Of a stretch of DNA of 64,000 nt, positions 20,294 through 30,077 are shown piece by piece. The DNA is taken from positions 1,116,001 through 1,180,000 of the forward strand of contig NZ_JAPDHZ010000003.1 in NCBI RefSeq assembly GCF_029525555.1, read 5' to 3'. The notes below the pieces were generated by a model that saw only the letters and a program-made list of their open reading frames with translations, was not told where the DNA came from and searched no databases. The first letter of the stretch is position 1. Each line of letters begins with the position of its first letter. This stretch comes from Cohnella ginsengisoli. Lineage in GTDB: Bacteria > Bacillota > Bacilli > Paenibacillales > Paenibacillaceae. Made by a program: the position numbers and the translations under genes.

Positions 20294-21244
20294 TTACGTC
20301 CCGAGTATACGCTTCCGATTCAGCACCGCCGCATTCGGCGGCCCGTAATCGTGCATCACGTCGACCTTCGAGATCTCATCGTTATACACTTTGAACGAGC
20401 GGATGGCCGAATACGAGTCGATCTCGGTGACATACACTTTTCCGTCGAAGTACGACATGTAATACGGCACGCCTTTGAAGCCCATTTTCGTATAAAGATC
20501 CTCTGCCGTGCTAAAGTCGGACAAGTCCTTCAGTCGAATGAAGCGATTGTAGTACACCGTGATGTAATAGTAGGAGCCGATCTTCTTAATATCGTTCATC
20601 GCCCGGTAGCCTTCCGGGACATCGTACTTCTGCTGCAAGGAGAAAGTGCCGTCTTTGTAGTTGGCGACCAGGATCTGGTTCGGTCCGCTTACAAAGTACA
20701 TCAATCCGTCGATGATCGAGAAGGATCTGACATAAGACGCCTCCATATACGGGAGGTTCTTCTTGCTGTCGATCACGACGTGGCCGTCCTTGACGGATAG
20801 GGTGTACATGTTCTGCGTGTCCGAGGTGAGGACATAGAACTTCTGAGTAGCAGGGTCGTAGATGGTTCGGTGCGGTCTGCCCGCAATGCCGCTGATCGCC
20901 TGGGTTCTGACGAAGCCCTTGGTTGTCAAAGTATACACGATCAAGCGATCCCGGCCGGTGTCTTCGGCGATGAAGATGGTGCCGTTGCCCGCGATGGAGT
21001 GCGGAGCGGCTATGTATTCGTCGAGCACCTTCCACTCCCTGATCGGCAGCTTTACGTCTCTGCTGTAAATGATTCTATGATTCCACGAATCCGTGATGAA
21101 GTAGAGTCCCGAAATCTTGGTGATGAACATCGGCGAGTACAAACGGTCTGCATAGGTGGCAGTGGCGGCGTTCGTCGGCGTCGATTGAACGACGAGCGCC
21201 ATCAATAGGGCGAGCATTAAAGTACGGAATCCTGCTTTTCTCAA
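20294..21244 (-). CDS. Secreted beta-propeller-like protein of unknown function
   Basis: The 316-residue protein has a clear signal peptide (FRTLMLALLMALVVQSTPTNAA, cleavage near residue 27). The mature part is built of short repeating strands with motifs such as SPMFITKISGLYFITDSWNHRIIYS, APHSIAGNGTIFIAEDTGRDRLIVY and RPHRTIYDPATQKFYVLTS, spaced like NHL or SMP-30-type propeller blades. No catalytic motif is evident. It is probably exported and monocistronic. The fold call is inference from the repeat rhythm. Confidence 0.7.
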   Translation of the reverse strand: MRKAGFRTLMLALLMALVVQSTPTNAATATYADRLYSPMFITKISGLYFITDSWNHRIIYSRDVKLPIREWKVLDEYIAAPHSIAGNGTIFIAEDTGRDRLIVYTLTTKGFVRTQAISGIAGRPHRTIYDPATQKFYVLTSDTQNMYTLSVKDGHVVIDSKKNLPYMEASYVRSFSIIDGLMYFVSGPNQILVANYKDGTFSLQQKYDVPEGYRAMNDIKKIGSYYYITVYYNRFIRLKDLSDFSTAEDLYTKMGFKGVPYYMSYFDGKVYVTEIDSYSAIRSFKVYNDEISKVDVMHDYGPPNAAVLNRKRILGT

Positions 21245-21343
21245 AAATATCCCTTCCCCCTCTTGTTAATGGTCACAGAATATATAACCGCAAATGACCT
21301 GTTTCGTAACAGGAGAGGACAATCTGGGACAAAAAAGCGGGGC

Positions 21344-21382
21344 CGTTCGCGCAAAAAAAGCGCCTCTGCGAAAGAAGCGCTG
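21344..21382 (-). terminator. Terminator for small minus-strand gene
   Basis: On the minus strand GCGCTTC, a short loop and GAGGCGC are followed by a T7 run. It begins 16 bp after the stop at 21398, which supports the longer version of the next gene. Confidence 0.55.
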
Positions 21383-21397
21383 CGGTACACCGAGTTT

Positions 21398-21652
21398 CTA
21401 TCGTCCCGGATCGGAATCGGCTGGTATCGCCGGATGGCTGAGCGCGTAGCCTAACGGCACCGGCTTAGGATCTACCCATGTAAAATGCGAGCGCTCTTCT
21501 TGCGGACGCGGGGGAAGGTTTCTTTGCGACAACAACGCCGGCATGATCGGCCTTGGCATAACTAAGGGCTTGGACGACGAACGTACCTCCCAGCACAAGC
21601 ACGCAGAGTCCTCCGGTCCATAACGCCCACTTCGTTCCATTTACGTTCAATG
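21398..21652 (-). CDS. Small membrane-anchored protein, frame uncertain
   Basis: A TTG start near 21650 lies behind GGGAGGCGAT. The N-terminus has one hydrophobic segment (WALWTGGLCVLVLGGTFVVQAL). In the raw frame the protein stops at 21465 (about 60 aa, ending AFYMGRS). Removing one base near 21515-21520 would instead give an ending PPRPQEERSHFTWVDPKPVPLG that stops at 21398 beside the terminator. The second version looks more protein-like, but nothing decides it. Function unknown. Confidence 0.4.
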
Positions 21653-21709
21653 TATCGCCTCCCATTTATTGTTATTCATACAGACGCAATGGACGGCGCG
21701 AAGTTGCAG

Positions 21710-22605
21710 TCATCGCCGGGCGGATATCCTTTGATGGAACTTCTCGTCTAACATCAAGATTTCCGCTTTTTGGCTGACGGCATGGTTTCCAAGCTTCACA
21801 TCGATGATGAAGTCATTGCTCAGCATCTGCCGGTAACGGGAAATAATCTCGCTTTCGGGCAACTCCCCCCATTGCCTTCGTTTCGGGTGGGATGACCGGA
21901 ATTCCGGCTTGCGCGACCAGGCGAATGTTCCGTTTAATATCTGCGGCGATCTTGCTTAGCGTGCTTGCGCTTCTTGCCGTCTCGATATCCGCCATGCCGT
22001 CGTTCGTATAGAAATGCTTGTTGACGATCGCGAGCGCCGTATGCGAAATATGGAAGGCCAGCATATCCTTTTTGGATTTCGTAATGCAAACCCGCCGATT
22101 CAAATAGTTGGGCAAGCTCTTTCACGCGTTCGGTCGTCAGTCCGTTTATTTCGCCAAAAACGGTTCCTTGATGTTTTTCGGAACCGAATTGGGCGTAGAG
22201 GACATCTTCCTTAATGTCTCCGCCGGCGCCCGGGAATCCGGGAAGCAAGCGATCGCCCACGATATCAAGCCAAGCGTCATAGCCGATAGTGTTGGTCAAG
22301 GTGACGATAGTTTTGCTCCGATTGTGCTTGATCGCAGACAGGGCGGATTCGGCTTGATCGTATCGTACGGGTACAAACACATAATCATAAATATCGTCGT
22401 TATCCAGCTTTTCTATCGTCTTGATCGATATTTGCTTAATCGTTCCATGATCGTTGTATTTCATGCCGTCCCTTTTCAGCGCCTCCAGTCTCTTCCCGCG
22501 TGCCAGTATCGTGACATCCAGTCCCGACTGCGCGAATCGGAGTGCATAGACGCTGCCGATCACGCCGGCGCCAAAAATCAAAAGTCGATAGGGCTTGGTG
22601 TTCAA
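21710..22605 (-). CDS. Ketopantoate reductase (PanE/ApbA)-like oxidoreductase (frame broken twice)
   Basis: Three frames join at T5 22069-22073 and C6 21865-21870. With one base removed at each, a 297-residue protein results, matching the family length. It starts at TTG 22605 behind AAAGGATGGAG. The Rossmann motif LLIFGAGVIGSVYALRFAQSG and LARGKRLEALKRDG bind NADP. The C-terminal half (HYEIQKDMLAFHISHTALAIVNKHF) is helical, as in PanE. Many such proteins reduce substrates other than ketopantoate, and the Lys/Glu set is not fully recognisable, so the substrate is open. It is divergent from a TetR gene that probably controls it. Confidence 0.72.
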
Positions 22606-22713
22606 TGTGCTCCATCCTTTCATGGAATCAGTCACAGATTGTTTAAGCAACACCTGTTTGATAGGATATTAATATCGCAGGCATATGGATTCAACCGGCA
22701 GAGTCGGATGAAC

Positions 22714-22748
22714 GTTGCATAGGCAACACATTGTAAGATCTGATGTGT
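22714..22748. promoter_or_regulatory. Inverted repeats in the PanE-like / TetR intergenic region
   Basis: ACACAT (22726-22731) and ATGTGT (22743-22748) form a symmetric pair with an 11-bp spacer, and GTTGC-4-GCAAC (22714-22727) abuts it. This is a candidate TetR operator just upstream of the TetR ribosome site. Confidence 0.4.
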
Positions 22749-22759
22749 AACAAGGAGAT

Positions 22760-23353
22760 ATGAAAATGGTCAATCAGGAAGATCCGAGGGTGCTGCGCAC
22801 ACGGCAGTTCATTCGGGCGGCGTTCAGGGATTTATTGCGGAGAAAAGGATTCGATGCCATCACCATCAAAGATATCGCTCAGAAAGCAACCATTAACCGC
22901 GCCACCTTTTATGCCCATTTTGAAGATAAATACGCTTTGCTCGACGAAGTCACGGAGCTGGCTTTTGATGCCATGATTCCTGAGCAAGTCGCGCAGGCGC
23001 AGGCGTTCACGGAGGATATATGCGACCGGTTGATCTTGGCGACGCACCGCTACATCGTTGATTTTTATCGGAACTGCAGGATGGATTCCCATTCGATGGC
23101 GACGCTTGTCGATGAAAAAATAAAGAAAATGCTTCAGCAAACGATAGCCCGCATTTTCCTGAAAGGGGATCTTCCCCATGGGGCGGACAAGCATCGTATA
23201 CAAATCATGGCGGCCATGACAGGTTCGGCGATCTATGGCGCTGCGCATTTTTGGTTAAATGTCGAGGAAAAAGATCGAACCGACGTGCTTGTAGACCTCG
23301 TACGACCTTATGTCATGAACGGTCTGGGGCCGTATCGCCATGGCGATGGATAG
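22760..23353 (+). CDS. TetR-family transcriptional regulator
   Basis: AAGGAGA precedes ATG 22760 and ATG 22766; the second has better spacing. The 197-residue protein has the TetR helix-turn-helix (FDAITIKDIAQKATINRATFYAHFEDKYALLDEV) and an all-helical C-terminal ligand domain close to the DhaS/TetR_C group (RYIVDFYRNCR, then ILMAAMTGSAIYG-like helix IQIMAAMTGSAIYGAAHFWL). It is divergent from the PanE-like oxidoreductase and probably represses it until an effector binds. Confidence 0.85.
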   Translation: MKMVNQEDPRVLRTRQFIRAAFRDLLRRKGFDAITIKDIAQKATINRATFYAHFEDKYALLDEVTELAFDAMIPEQVAQAQAFTEDICDRLILATHRYIVDFYRNCRMDSHSMATLVDEKIKKMLQQTIARIFLKGDLPHGADKHRIQIMAAMTGSAIYGAAHFWLNVEEKDRTDVLVDLVRPYVMNGLGPYRHGDG

Positions 23354-23383
23354 CCCTCGCAGAAATCAACGCCGATAAGCGCG

Positions 23384-23427
23384 AAAAAAAGGTACAGTCC
23401 CAAAGCTTTCAAGGGACTGTACCTTTC
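23384..23427. terminator. Bidirectional terminator after TetR
   Basis: AAGGTACAGTCCC (23389-23401) pairs perfectly with GGGACTGTACCTT (23413-23425), flanked by an A-run on the left and TTT on the right. Confidence 0.85.
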
Positions 23428-23482
23428 GCTTCGAGTAGGCCTTCAGCGGCCTAGGCGGCGGGGCTTTTGCTCTAACTAACCG

Positions 23483-23563
23483 CTAGCGCTTGTGCACCGC
23501 GTCTTCGTCGGCAATCGCACGTCCGATGGTCATGTAGGAGCCTTTATGGCTTACCTCCATCAT
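23483..23563 (-). CDS. 26-aa micro-ORF overlapping the GH127 stop
   Basis: ATG 23563 overlaps the GH127 stop as ATGA, so the two would be translationally coupled. A GGGAGAA lies about 5 bases upstream, inside the GH127 end. The peptide is MMEVSHKGSYMTIGRAIADE followed by DAVHKR and ends at TAG 23483. It could be a true small protein or the surviving start of a longer lost gene. I recognise no homologue. Confidence 0.35.
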   Translation of the reverse strand: MMEVSHKGSYMTIGRAIADEDAVHKR

Positions 23564-25468
23564 CTTACTTCTCCCGAATCCAAACCGTCATCTCGCCTGG
23601 CTGCCGATTCCCCCCAGTAAGCGTACGGAATCGCCGTGATTCGAACGCTGTTCTTGCCCCGGCTGACAGGCCTGTACAGTTCGCCTCGCCAGGAATCGTC
23701 CGAACGTTGTCCTTCGCCTGTCAAGACGACGACGCCGCCGAGCACGTCTTCTCTGTATTCGGGCACAAACTCGGCATCCTGGGCCAGGCAAATGTCCGTG
23801 AGGTCGGCGCCATTGTCCGCTTCCTCCAGGCAATAAACGATCGGACCGTATTGCAACGCGACTTTGCCGGCGTTCTCGTGCACCTTGGGATTCGACTCGA
23901 TCCGTTCGACGGCCATCGGAAAATGCAGCTGGATCTCATCGCCGTCCATCCACGTTCTGCGAATGCGCGCATAGCCGCGCGTGACGACCGCATCCAGCGC
24001 TGCCAGCTCCCCGTTCACCCGGATGCCAGGTTGCCTGCACCAAGCCGGCATCCGAAAGGAAAGGGTCCAATCGGCCGGCTCATCGACCTGCACGCGAACC
24101 TGAATGCTGCCGTCCCATGGATAACGCGTATCCGTGCGCAGGCTCAGCTGGCGGCCTTCGACCTGAAAGCTGCTCTCGTTGGATCCGTACAAATGCATGG
24201 CGATCTCCGTATCCGCTTGCGTAAAGAAATAAGTGTCCAGGGAAGCGAGCAGCCGCGCGATATTGGGCGGACAGCAAGCGCAGCCGAACCACGGTACGCG
24301 CTCGGTTTTGACATGCTGCATGTCGTATCGATAATGCGCGACGGCAGGATGAACCTCCAGCGGGTTGACGTAAAAATAACGAGTCCCGTCCAGCGACATG
24401 CCGCTCAGCACCCCGTTGTAGAGTACGCGCTCCATCACGTCCCCGAATCGGCCGTCCATTTCGAGCCGGAGCATTCTGGCAGCCAGCATCGCCAGCCCGA
24501 TGGACGCGCAAGTCTCGGTGTACGCCGTATCGTTGGGCAGATCGTAGTCGAGCGTGAACCGCTCGCCATGCTCTTGGGAGCCGAGTCCCCCCGGTAATAT
24601 ACATCCGCTTGGAGGTCATCTGATCCCATAGCTTGCGAAGCGCTTCGGTCAGCGTATCGTCGCCGTATGCGATCGCCAGATCCGCCATCGCCGCGTACAG
24701 ATACATCGCCCGTACCGAATGGCCCTCCGCCGATTCCTGCTCTCTCACCGGAGCGTGCGCCTGATGATAGTCCAGCTCGAACCAACGGTCTTTAAAATCG
24801 AAGCCGAATCCGGGATCCTCCTTGAGAAAGCTCGGCTGTTGGCCTCGCTCCTCGATAAAGTGCCGGGACAGCTTCAGATACCGTTCTTCCTCCGTCACCC
24901 GGTACAGCTTGACCAGCGCCAGCTCGATTTCTTCATGCCCGCAATACAAATGGGACTGCTCGGATTCCGGCCCCATACTCCCGTCGATATAATCCGCGTA
25001 ACGGCACATGATGTCCAAGAAGGTCCGCTTGCCCGTAGACTCGTAATAAGCCACCGCAGCCTCGATCAAGTGACCGGCGCAGTACAGCTCATGACCGAAT
25101 GCGAAGTCCTTCCACCTTTGCTCGGGCTTAGCGACCGAAAAGTAAGTATTTAAATAACCGTCAGGATGCTGGGCCCTTCCCATCAGATCCACGACCGCAT
25201 CGATGACGCCTTCGAGCTGCGGGTTCCGATATTGGCGCAGGCTGTAGGCTGCGGCTTCGATCCATTTGGCGACGTCGCTGTCCTGAAAGACCATCCCGTA
25301 GAACGTGCCCGTCTGCTCGCCTGCCGCGATGCGGAAGTTCTCCACGGCATGACTGGGCTCGGCGCCTTCGATCTCGTCGTTCAACGCTTTCCACTGATAA
25401 GGAATCGTGACGAGGGCGGTCTGTCGCACCTTGGGCTGCCAAAACTGATCGTTAAGTCTAACCTGCAT
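23560..25468 (-). CDS. GH127 beta-L-arabinofuranosidase (HypBA1-like; frame broken at a C6 run)
   Basis: The frames join at C6 24587-24592 (YITGGLGSQEHGERF after removing one base) to give 635 residues. The zinc/cysteine catalytic set is visible: TETCASIG carries the Glu and Cys that match Glu338 and Cys340 of HypBA1, and FGCACCPPNIARLLA carries the paired Cys with the nucleophile. GH127 enzymes retain configuration and release beta-L-arabinofuranose, for example from hydroxyproline-linked arabinans of extensin. There is no signal peptide. It follows and is co-oriented with a dedicated MalFG-type ABC transporter, about 60 bp downstream of its second permease. Confidence 0.88.
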
Positions 25469-25528
25469 GTCGATCTCTCCTTCAATGGGACAGCAATGGG
25501 ACCGTGCGATAGGAGACGCGGGCTTGGA

Positions 25529-26398
25529 CTAGCTTTTCATGCCGGTCAGCGTGATTCCTTCGACGAAGTACTTTTGACCGATCACGTAGAAAATGACGCC
25601 CGGGGCAAAGGACATGCACGTAGCCGCCATCGTTAACGACCAGTCCTGCTTCAATTGGCCTCTGAAGTTGGTCAGCCCGAGCGCGATCGTAAATTTATCG
25701 CTGGCGTTAATGTAGATCATCTGCTGGAGCAGGTCGTTCCATAGCCCGATGAATATAAACAAGGCGACGACGATCATGGCCGGCCGAATCGCGGGCATGA
25801 TGATGCTGAACAAGATGCGGAAGTAACCGGCGCCGTCGATCGTCGCCGCCTGATCGAGCTCTCTTGGAATGGAGACGATAAACTGCCGAATCAAAAAGAT
25901 ATTAAAAGCGCCGCCGCCGCAAAAATACGGCAGAATCAATGGCAGATAGCTGTCATGGAGTCCCAAGCCTCGCGTCCACCCGATATACAGCGGTATGAGC
26001 GTGACCATGGCAGGCAGCAGCATCGAACCGACGCAAAGCGCCCAGATCCATTTTTTCCCGCGAAACCGCAATCTGGCGAAGGCATAGCCGCACAACGTGG
26101 CCGTAAAGGTCCCTGCCAAACAGGAAGGAACGATAATGATCATCGTGTTCCACAAGTACTTCCAAAACTTGAAAACCTCCAGCGTTTTCTCATAGTTGGA
26201 AAACAGCCAGTCTGCAGGCAGCAGCGAAGGCGGATACTTGTAAATCTCCGCGTTCGTCATGAGCGACGTCCGAAAGATCCACCAAATCGGGAACAGCACG
26301 AGTATGGCAAACAAAACGACGACGACCAACGCAATAAGGTTTGCCGTCCGATCCTTGCGTTTCTTGCTCCTGATTCTTCCGTATGCCGCCTCGCTCAT
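25529..26398 (-). CDS. Sugar ABC transporter permease, MalG/AraQ type
   Basis: ATG 26398 overlaps the preceding permease stop as ATGA; an upstream in-frame start would add an Arg-rich stretch (MDFRRRRRRRQ) that is antisense-like and unlikely. The 289-residue protein has six helices and the EAA loop ELDQAATIDGAGYFRILFSIIMPAI, with the family ending FVEGITLTGMKS. It forms the channel with the partner encoded upstream and precedes GH127, pointing to import of an arabinose-containing oligosaccharide. Confidence 0.9.
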   Translation of the reverse strand: MSEAAYGRIRSKKRKDRTANLIALVVVVLFAILVLFPIWWIFRTSLMTNAEIYKYPPSLLPADWLFSNYEKTLEVFKFWKYLWNTMIIIVPSCLAGTFTATLCGYAFARLRFRGKKWIWALCVGSMLLPAMVTLIPLYIGWTRGLGLHDSYLPLILPYFCGGGAFNIFLIRQFIVSIPRELDQAATIDGAGYFRILFSIIMPAIRPAMIVVALFIFIGLWNDLLQQMIYINASDKFTIALGLTNFRGQLKQDWSLTMAATCMSFAPGVIFYVIGQKYFVEGITLTGMKS

Positions 26399-27322
26399 TT
26401 GTCGTCGTCGCCTCCTTCGTCGAAAATCCATCCTTTGGACGTCTTGAACAGCACGGCCGTGAAAGCCGCAAGAATCGCAAAAATGATAAAGGTCGTCGCG
26501 CAGGCATAGCCCAGCTTGTAATTCACGAAGGCTTGATCGTACATCAGATAAGTCATGAATCTGGAAGAATTGCCCGGACCGCCGTTGGTCAGGGAAAGCG
26601 CGGGGGTCACGACCTGGAGATTGGCGATCAGGCTCATCAGCAGGTTGTAAAAGATGATCGGCGTCATGCAGGGCAGCGTAATATGCCGGAAGCGCGCCCA
26701 GCCGTTCGCGCCGTCCATCTCGGCCGCTTCATGATAGACGCTCGGCACGTTCTGAAGTCCGGCCAGGAAAATGACGATCAGGTTCCCGGCCAACCAGACC
26801 GAGATTAAGGATAGCGAAGGAACGACATGGCTGGAATCCGCGATAAAGAGAACCTTGTGCAGGCCGACCTCGGAGAGCAGATAGTTGAAAAAACCGAAGT
26901 TCGCCTCGTAAAGCCAGGACCATCCAACGTATATAGCGGCAGCCGGCAATACATAGGGCACATAAAATACGGCTCTGAAAAACCCTCTGGCCGGAATCTG
27001 GCGATTGAGCAGCATGGCGACAAAAAAGCGAATAAATCATGCTGCCTGCCACGGATAAAACGGCAAAGTAGATCGTCGCGACAATGGAATCTTTGATATA
27101 AGGGTCCGTCGTAAACAGCTTCCTGTAATTGTCGAAGCCGACAAACTTGGGCGCGGACAGCCCCGTCCAATTCGTCAGGCTGATGCCGAGCACGCTAAGC
27201 AGCGGCGCGTAGGTTAGAAAAATCAGGCCGATAAAAGCGGGAATCAAGCAAATATAAGCGACGCGCGCCTCGGCGGAATAGATTCGGGAACGGCGTTTTA
27301 CCGATTTATTGATGGTGTCCAT
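26395..27322 (-). CDS. Sugar ABC transporter permease, MalF/AraP type (frame broken at an A6 run)
   Basis: The frames join at A6 27022-27027, reading MIYSLFVAMLLNRQIPARGFF after removing one base; the product is 308 residues. It shows VAYICLIPAFIGLIFLTYAPLL as first helix, SLTNWTGLSAPKFVGFDNYRKLF after it, and the EAA loop YHEAAEMDGANGWARFRHITLPCM. It is the partner of the AraQ-type permease and lies downstream of the binding-protein gene. Confidence 0.88.
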
Positions 27323-27352
27323 ATCTCGCTCCCCACCTCATGTTTAAAAGAC

Positions 27353-27380
27353 GACCGCCGCTTGCGCGAACGCGGCGGTC
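27353..27380 (-). terminator. Intra-operon hairpin between binding protein and permeases
   Basis: GACCGCCGC and GCGGCGGTC form a 9-bp GC stem with a 10-base loop, followed on the minus strand by GTCTTTTAA. It probably acts as a partial terminator or 3' stabiliser, keeping binding protein in excess over permeases. Confidence 0.65.
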
Positions 27381-27394
27381 ATCCTTTCTAGCTT

Positions 27395-28813
27395 TTATTT
27401 GCTGCCGGCATGCGCCGCCTTCAGGGCGTCGAGATTTTTGGCGATCGCGTCTTTGGCGGTCGTCTTGCCGGTCCATACGTCTCCCAGAACCGAACCGAGC
27501 AAGGTGTTGAAATCCGTGGTGTGATTCGTGTAGAACCAGGAGGCCGGTCTCGCGGCGGACGATTGCGCATAATCGACGACAGCGGACTTGTATTCTTCGT
27601 ACGGAGGGAAGTTCGGATTGTCGACCCACTTGTGGGTAAGGGCTTCGTCCTTATACCACTTCTCGAGCGTCGGCATCCAGATGCCCGAGCTGATGAGTCC
27701 CCAGTTGTTTTCCTCGGAGTTGTACCATTTGAGCCATTCCATCGCTTCTTCCGGATGCTTGGTCTGGGAGAATACGACGTTCGCGCCGCCCGTGTTGAGC
27801 GTCACTTTATCCTTCATGTAAGGAAGCACGGCAACGCCGTATTTAAGGCCGCCTTCCTTAGCCGTATTCAGGCTGGTGCCTACGTTCCACGCGCCGTTCG
27901 TCGCCATGGCGACCGTACCCGCGATAATGGTGCGTTGAATGCCGTCGTCGGTCTGGCCGACGGACAGCGGCGCGACATGATCCTTGAGGTACAGATCCGC
28001 GACGCGCTGAATCGCTTCGACGCTGGCGTCTTCCCCGATTTTCACTTCGGTGCCGTCGGCGGAATAGAAGCCGCCGCCATTGCTGAGCGTCCACGTTTCG
28101 AGCTGCCAGGGCAGGTTTTCGACGGATGCGCCATACTGCACGATGCCGTCCGCGTCGAAGCCTTCTTCGCCGGGATGCTTGCCCTTCTTGTCGTTCGTCA
28201 GCTTCTTGGCCGTCGCTACGAATTCGTCCCACGTCCACGCCTTATCGAGCGCGGCTGGCGGATAAGCGACGCCGGCTTTGTCGAACATGTCTTTGTTGTA
28301 ATAGAGAAGGAGCACTTCGTTGGCGGCCGCGTAGGCGACGGTTTTGCCTTGATACTTGTACGCCAGGCTGTCCAGCGGCTTGCTGTCGCTGCCTTCGTAC
28401 ATCGCGCTGACGTCGTTCAGCATGCCGTCGGAGGACCACTGGATGACGCCGTCTTCCTTGAGCATCCCCGTGTCCGGCAGCTGATTGCCCGTTGCCTGCG
28501 TATTGAGCTTCGTCATGTAATTTTCCCAAGGAATCGCGACCACTTCGACCTCGATCCTGTCCTGGGAGGCATTGAACTTATCCGCGATCTTCTGCGTTAC
28601 GCTTCCTTCTTCCGCGCTGCCCCACATCGAATACGTAATCTTGACCTTCTTCGTCTTGGCGGTCGACGTCTCGGCCGCTTTGGTGCTGGCGCCGCCTGTC
28701 GCTGCCGGCGATGATGCGTTTGTTTTGTCGTTGCCGTTGCTCCCGCAGCCGACGGCACTCACTGCCATTGCTGCCAAGAGAACGCCTGCCCCAAGCCTTT
28801 TCCCCGTGTTCAT
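27395..28813 (-). CDS. Sugar ABC transporter substrate-binding lipoprotein
   Basis: ATG 28813 follows GGGAGAG. The 472-residue protein has a lipobox (LLAAMAVSAVGCGS; Cys23) and a Ser/Ala/Thr linker, then the family-1 binding fold (VKITYSMWGSAEEGSVTQKIADKF, TGMLKEDGVIQWSSDGMLNDV, GGANVVFSQTKHPEEAMEWLKW). It is the receptor of the AraP/AraQ-type importer linked to GH127, so a beta-L-arabino-oligosaccharide is the likely ligand. That is inference from context. The frame is intact. Confidence 0.9.
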   Translation of the reverse strand: MNTGKRLGAGVLLAAMAVSAVGCGSNGNDKTNASSPAATGGASTKAAETSTAKTKKVKITYSMWGSAEEGSVTQKIADKFNASQDRIEVEVVAIPWENYMTKLNTQATGNQLPDTGMLKEDGVIQWSSDGMLNDVSAMYEGSDSKPLDSLAYKYQGKTVAYAAANEVLLLYYNKDMFDKAGVAYPPAALDKAWTWDEFVATAKKLTNDKKGKHPGEEGFDADGIVQYGASVENLPWQLETWTLSNGGGFYSADGTEVKIGEDASVEAIQRVADLYLKDHVAPLSVGQTDDGIQRTIIAGTVAMATNGAWNVGTSLNTAKEGGLKYGVAVLPYMKDKVTLNTGGANVVFSQTKHPEEAMEWLKWYNSEENNWGLISSGIWMPTLEKWYKDEALTHKWVDNPNFPPYEEYKSAVVDYAQSSAARPASWFYTNHTTDFNTLLGSVLGDVWTGKTTAKDAIAKNLDALKAAHAGSK

Positions 28814-29137
28814 GGCCCCACTCTCCCTTTAATATTCGCATCATGACTGCCTAACCGTTCGACACATCCCCCCAGGAATACCCAAGCATATGAGCCAAAC
28901 GTCGAGCGCCCGCCTGCTTCAAGCCCGCAAGCTTTGTTCGTCTTCTGACAAGAAGAATTTGGTAAGCGCTTTAATCGTATTGTGCCATGAGTGATCTTCA
29001 AAATAAACAAATGAATCCAACCTAAATTTTAATAATTTCAACCTTTTATCTTTTTATAACGAAAGGCATCTAGTATCATAAAAATAGAATCGCCTGCCAA
29101 ACGGACATGAGCGATTCGAGCCCCGGGAGGAACGCGT
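28814..29137. promoter_or_regulatory. Divergent intergenic region with a cre-like box
   Basis: This 324-bp gap separates the binding-protein gene from the AraC gene. GGTAAGCGCTTTAA at 28961-28974 has the AAGCGCTT core of a cre with two consensus mismatches. The stretch 29020-29095 is AT-rich and likely holds the AraC-gene promoter. A leftward open frame in the middle has no ribosome site and was not accepted. Confidence 0.4.
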
Positions 29138-30029
29138 ATGGACGCCGCGATCTTGCACTTCATTTCTCCGCCGATCCCCTATTTCGTAGACTTCGGCTAT
29201 GCCAATTACGGGGTCGGGGATTCCCATATCGAACGCAGCGACATTCGGGTCTTCGATCTGATCGTGGTCCAAAAAGGCGTGCTCCCGATCGGCGAGAACG
29301 GCCAATCCTGGGAGGTCCGCGAAGGGGAAGCCTTCATTCTCCTGCCGAACGGCCATCACTACGGCAGCGCGCCATGCAAAGTGGATACGGAGATCGTCTG
29401 GATTCACTTCCAGACCTTCGGGAGCTGGCAGGTGTGCCCGGATATGGACGAATGCATGGGCAATCAGATGGCCTTAATCGAGGAGCACAAAAAAGCTGGC
29501 GTATCTCAATCACGCCGATGTCAGTTCCATTTTCATCCCCAAGCATATGAAGCTGTCGGCCAAAGCGCTGGAGGTGCTCGAGACCTTCTTCCAGCAGGCG
29601 CACGAGCCGCAATCGCTCCGGAACTGGAAGCGGCAGGCGACCTTCCAATCGTTCCTGCAGCATCTCAATCGCGAATCTTCCTCGCCCGCCAACAACACCG
29701 CGATTCAACTCGCAGACCGGATCGAGCTGTTCATTCGCCAAAATTATGCAAGCGATATCACGAACTCCGTGCTGCAGCAGAAAATGAACTACCATCCCAA
29801 CTACTTGGCCAAAATGATGCTCAAGGTGTACGGGATGACCCCCATGGCGTACCTCCAATATTACCGGCTCGAACAATCCAAGCGGCTGCTGCTGCAAACG
29901 CCGTGGTCCATCGCCCGGATCGCCGAAGAGGTGGGCTTTCATCACGTCTCGCATTACTCGACCTTCTTCTCCAAGAAAGAGGGCCTCTCTCCGTCGGGAT
30001 TCCGGAGCAAGTTCGCGAAGAAGCATTAA
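29138..30029 (+). CDS. AraC-family regulator with cupin sensor (frame broken at an A6 run)
   Basis: ATG 29138 lies behind GGAGGAAC. The frame breaks at A6 29489-29494; with one A fewer it reads IEEHKKLAYLNHADVSSIFIPK, giving 296 residues. The N-terminal half is a cupin-like sensor (LIVVQKGVLPIGENGQSWEVREGEAFILLPNGHHY). The C-terminal half is the AraC DNA-binding domain (ITNSVLQQKMNYHPNYLAKMMLKVYGMTP, WSIARIAEEVGFHHVSHYSTFFSKKEGLSP). It is divergent from the arabinoside transporter and probably activates it. Confidence 0.85.
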
Positions 30030-30076
30030 AAAAACGCAAACGGGACGAGGCAGAAAACCGCTCTGCTTCGTCCCGG
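30030..30076. terminator. Bidirectional terminator between convergent genes
   Basis: CGGGACGAGGCAGA (30041-30054) pairs with TCTGCTTCGTCCCG (30062-30075); an A-rich run precedes it. It serves AraC and probably also the opposing gene that ends at 30078. Confidence 0.85.
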
Positions 30077-30077
30077 A

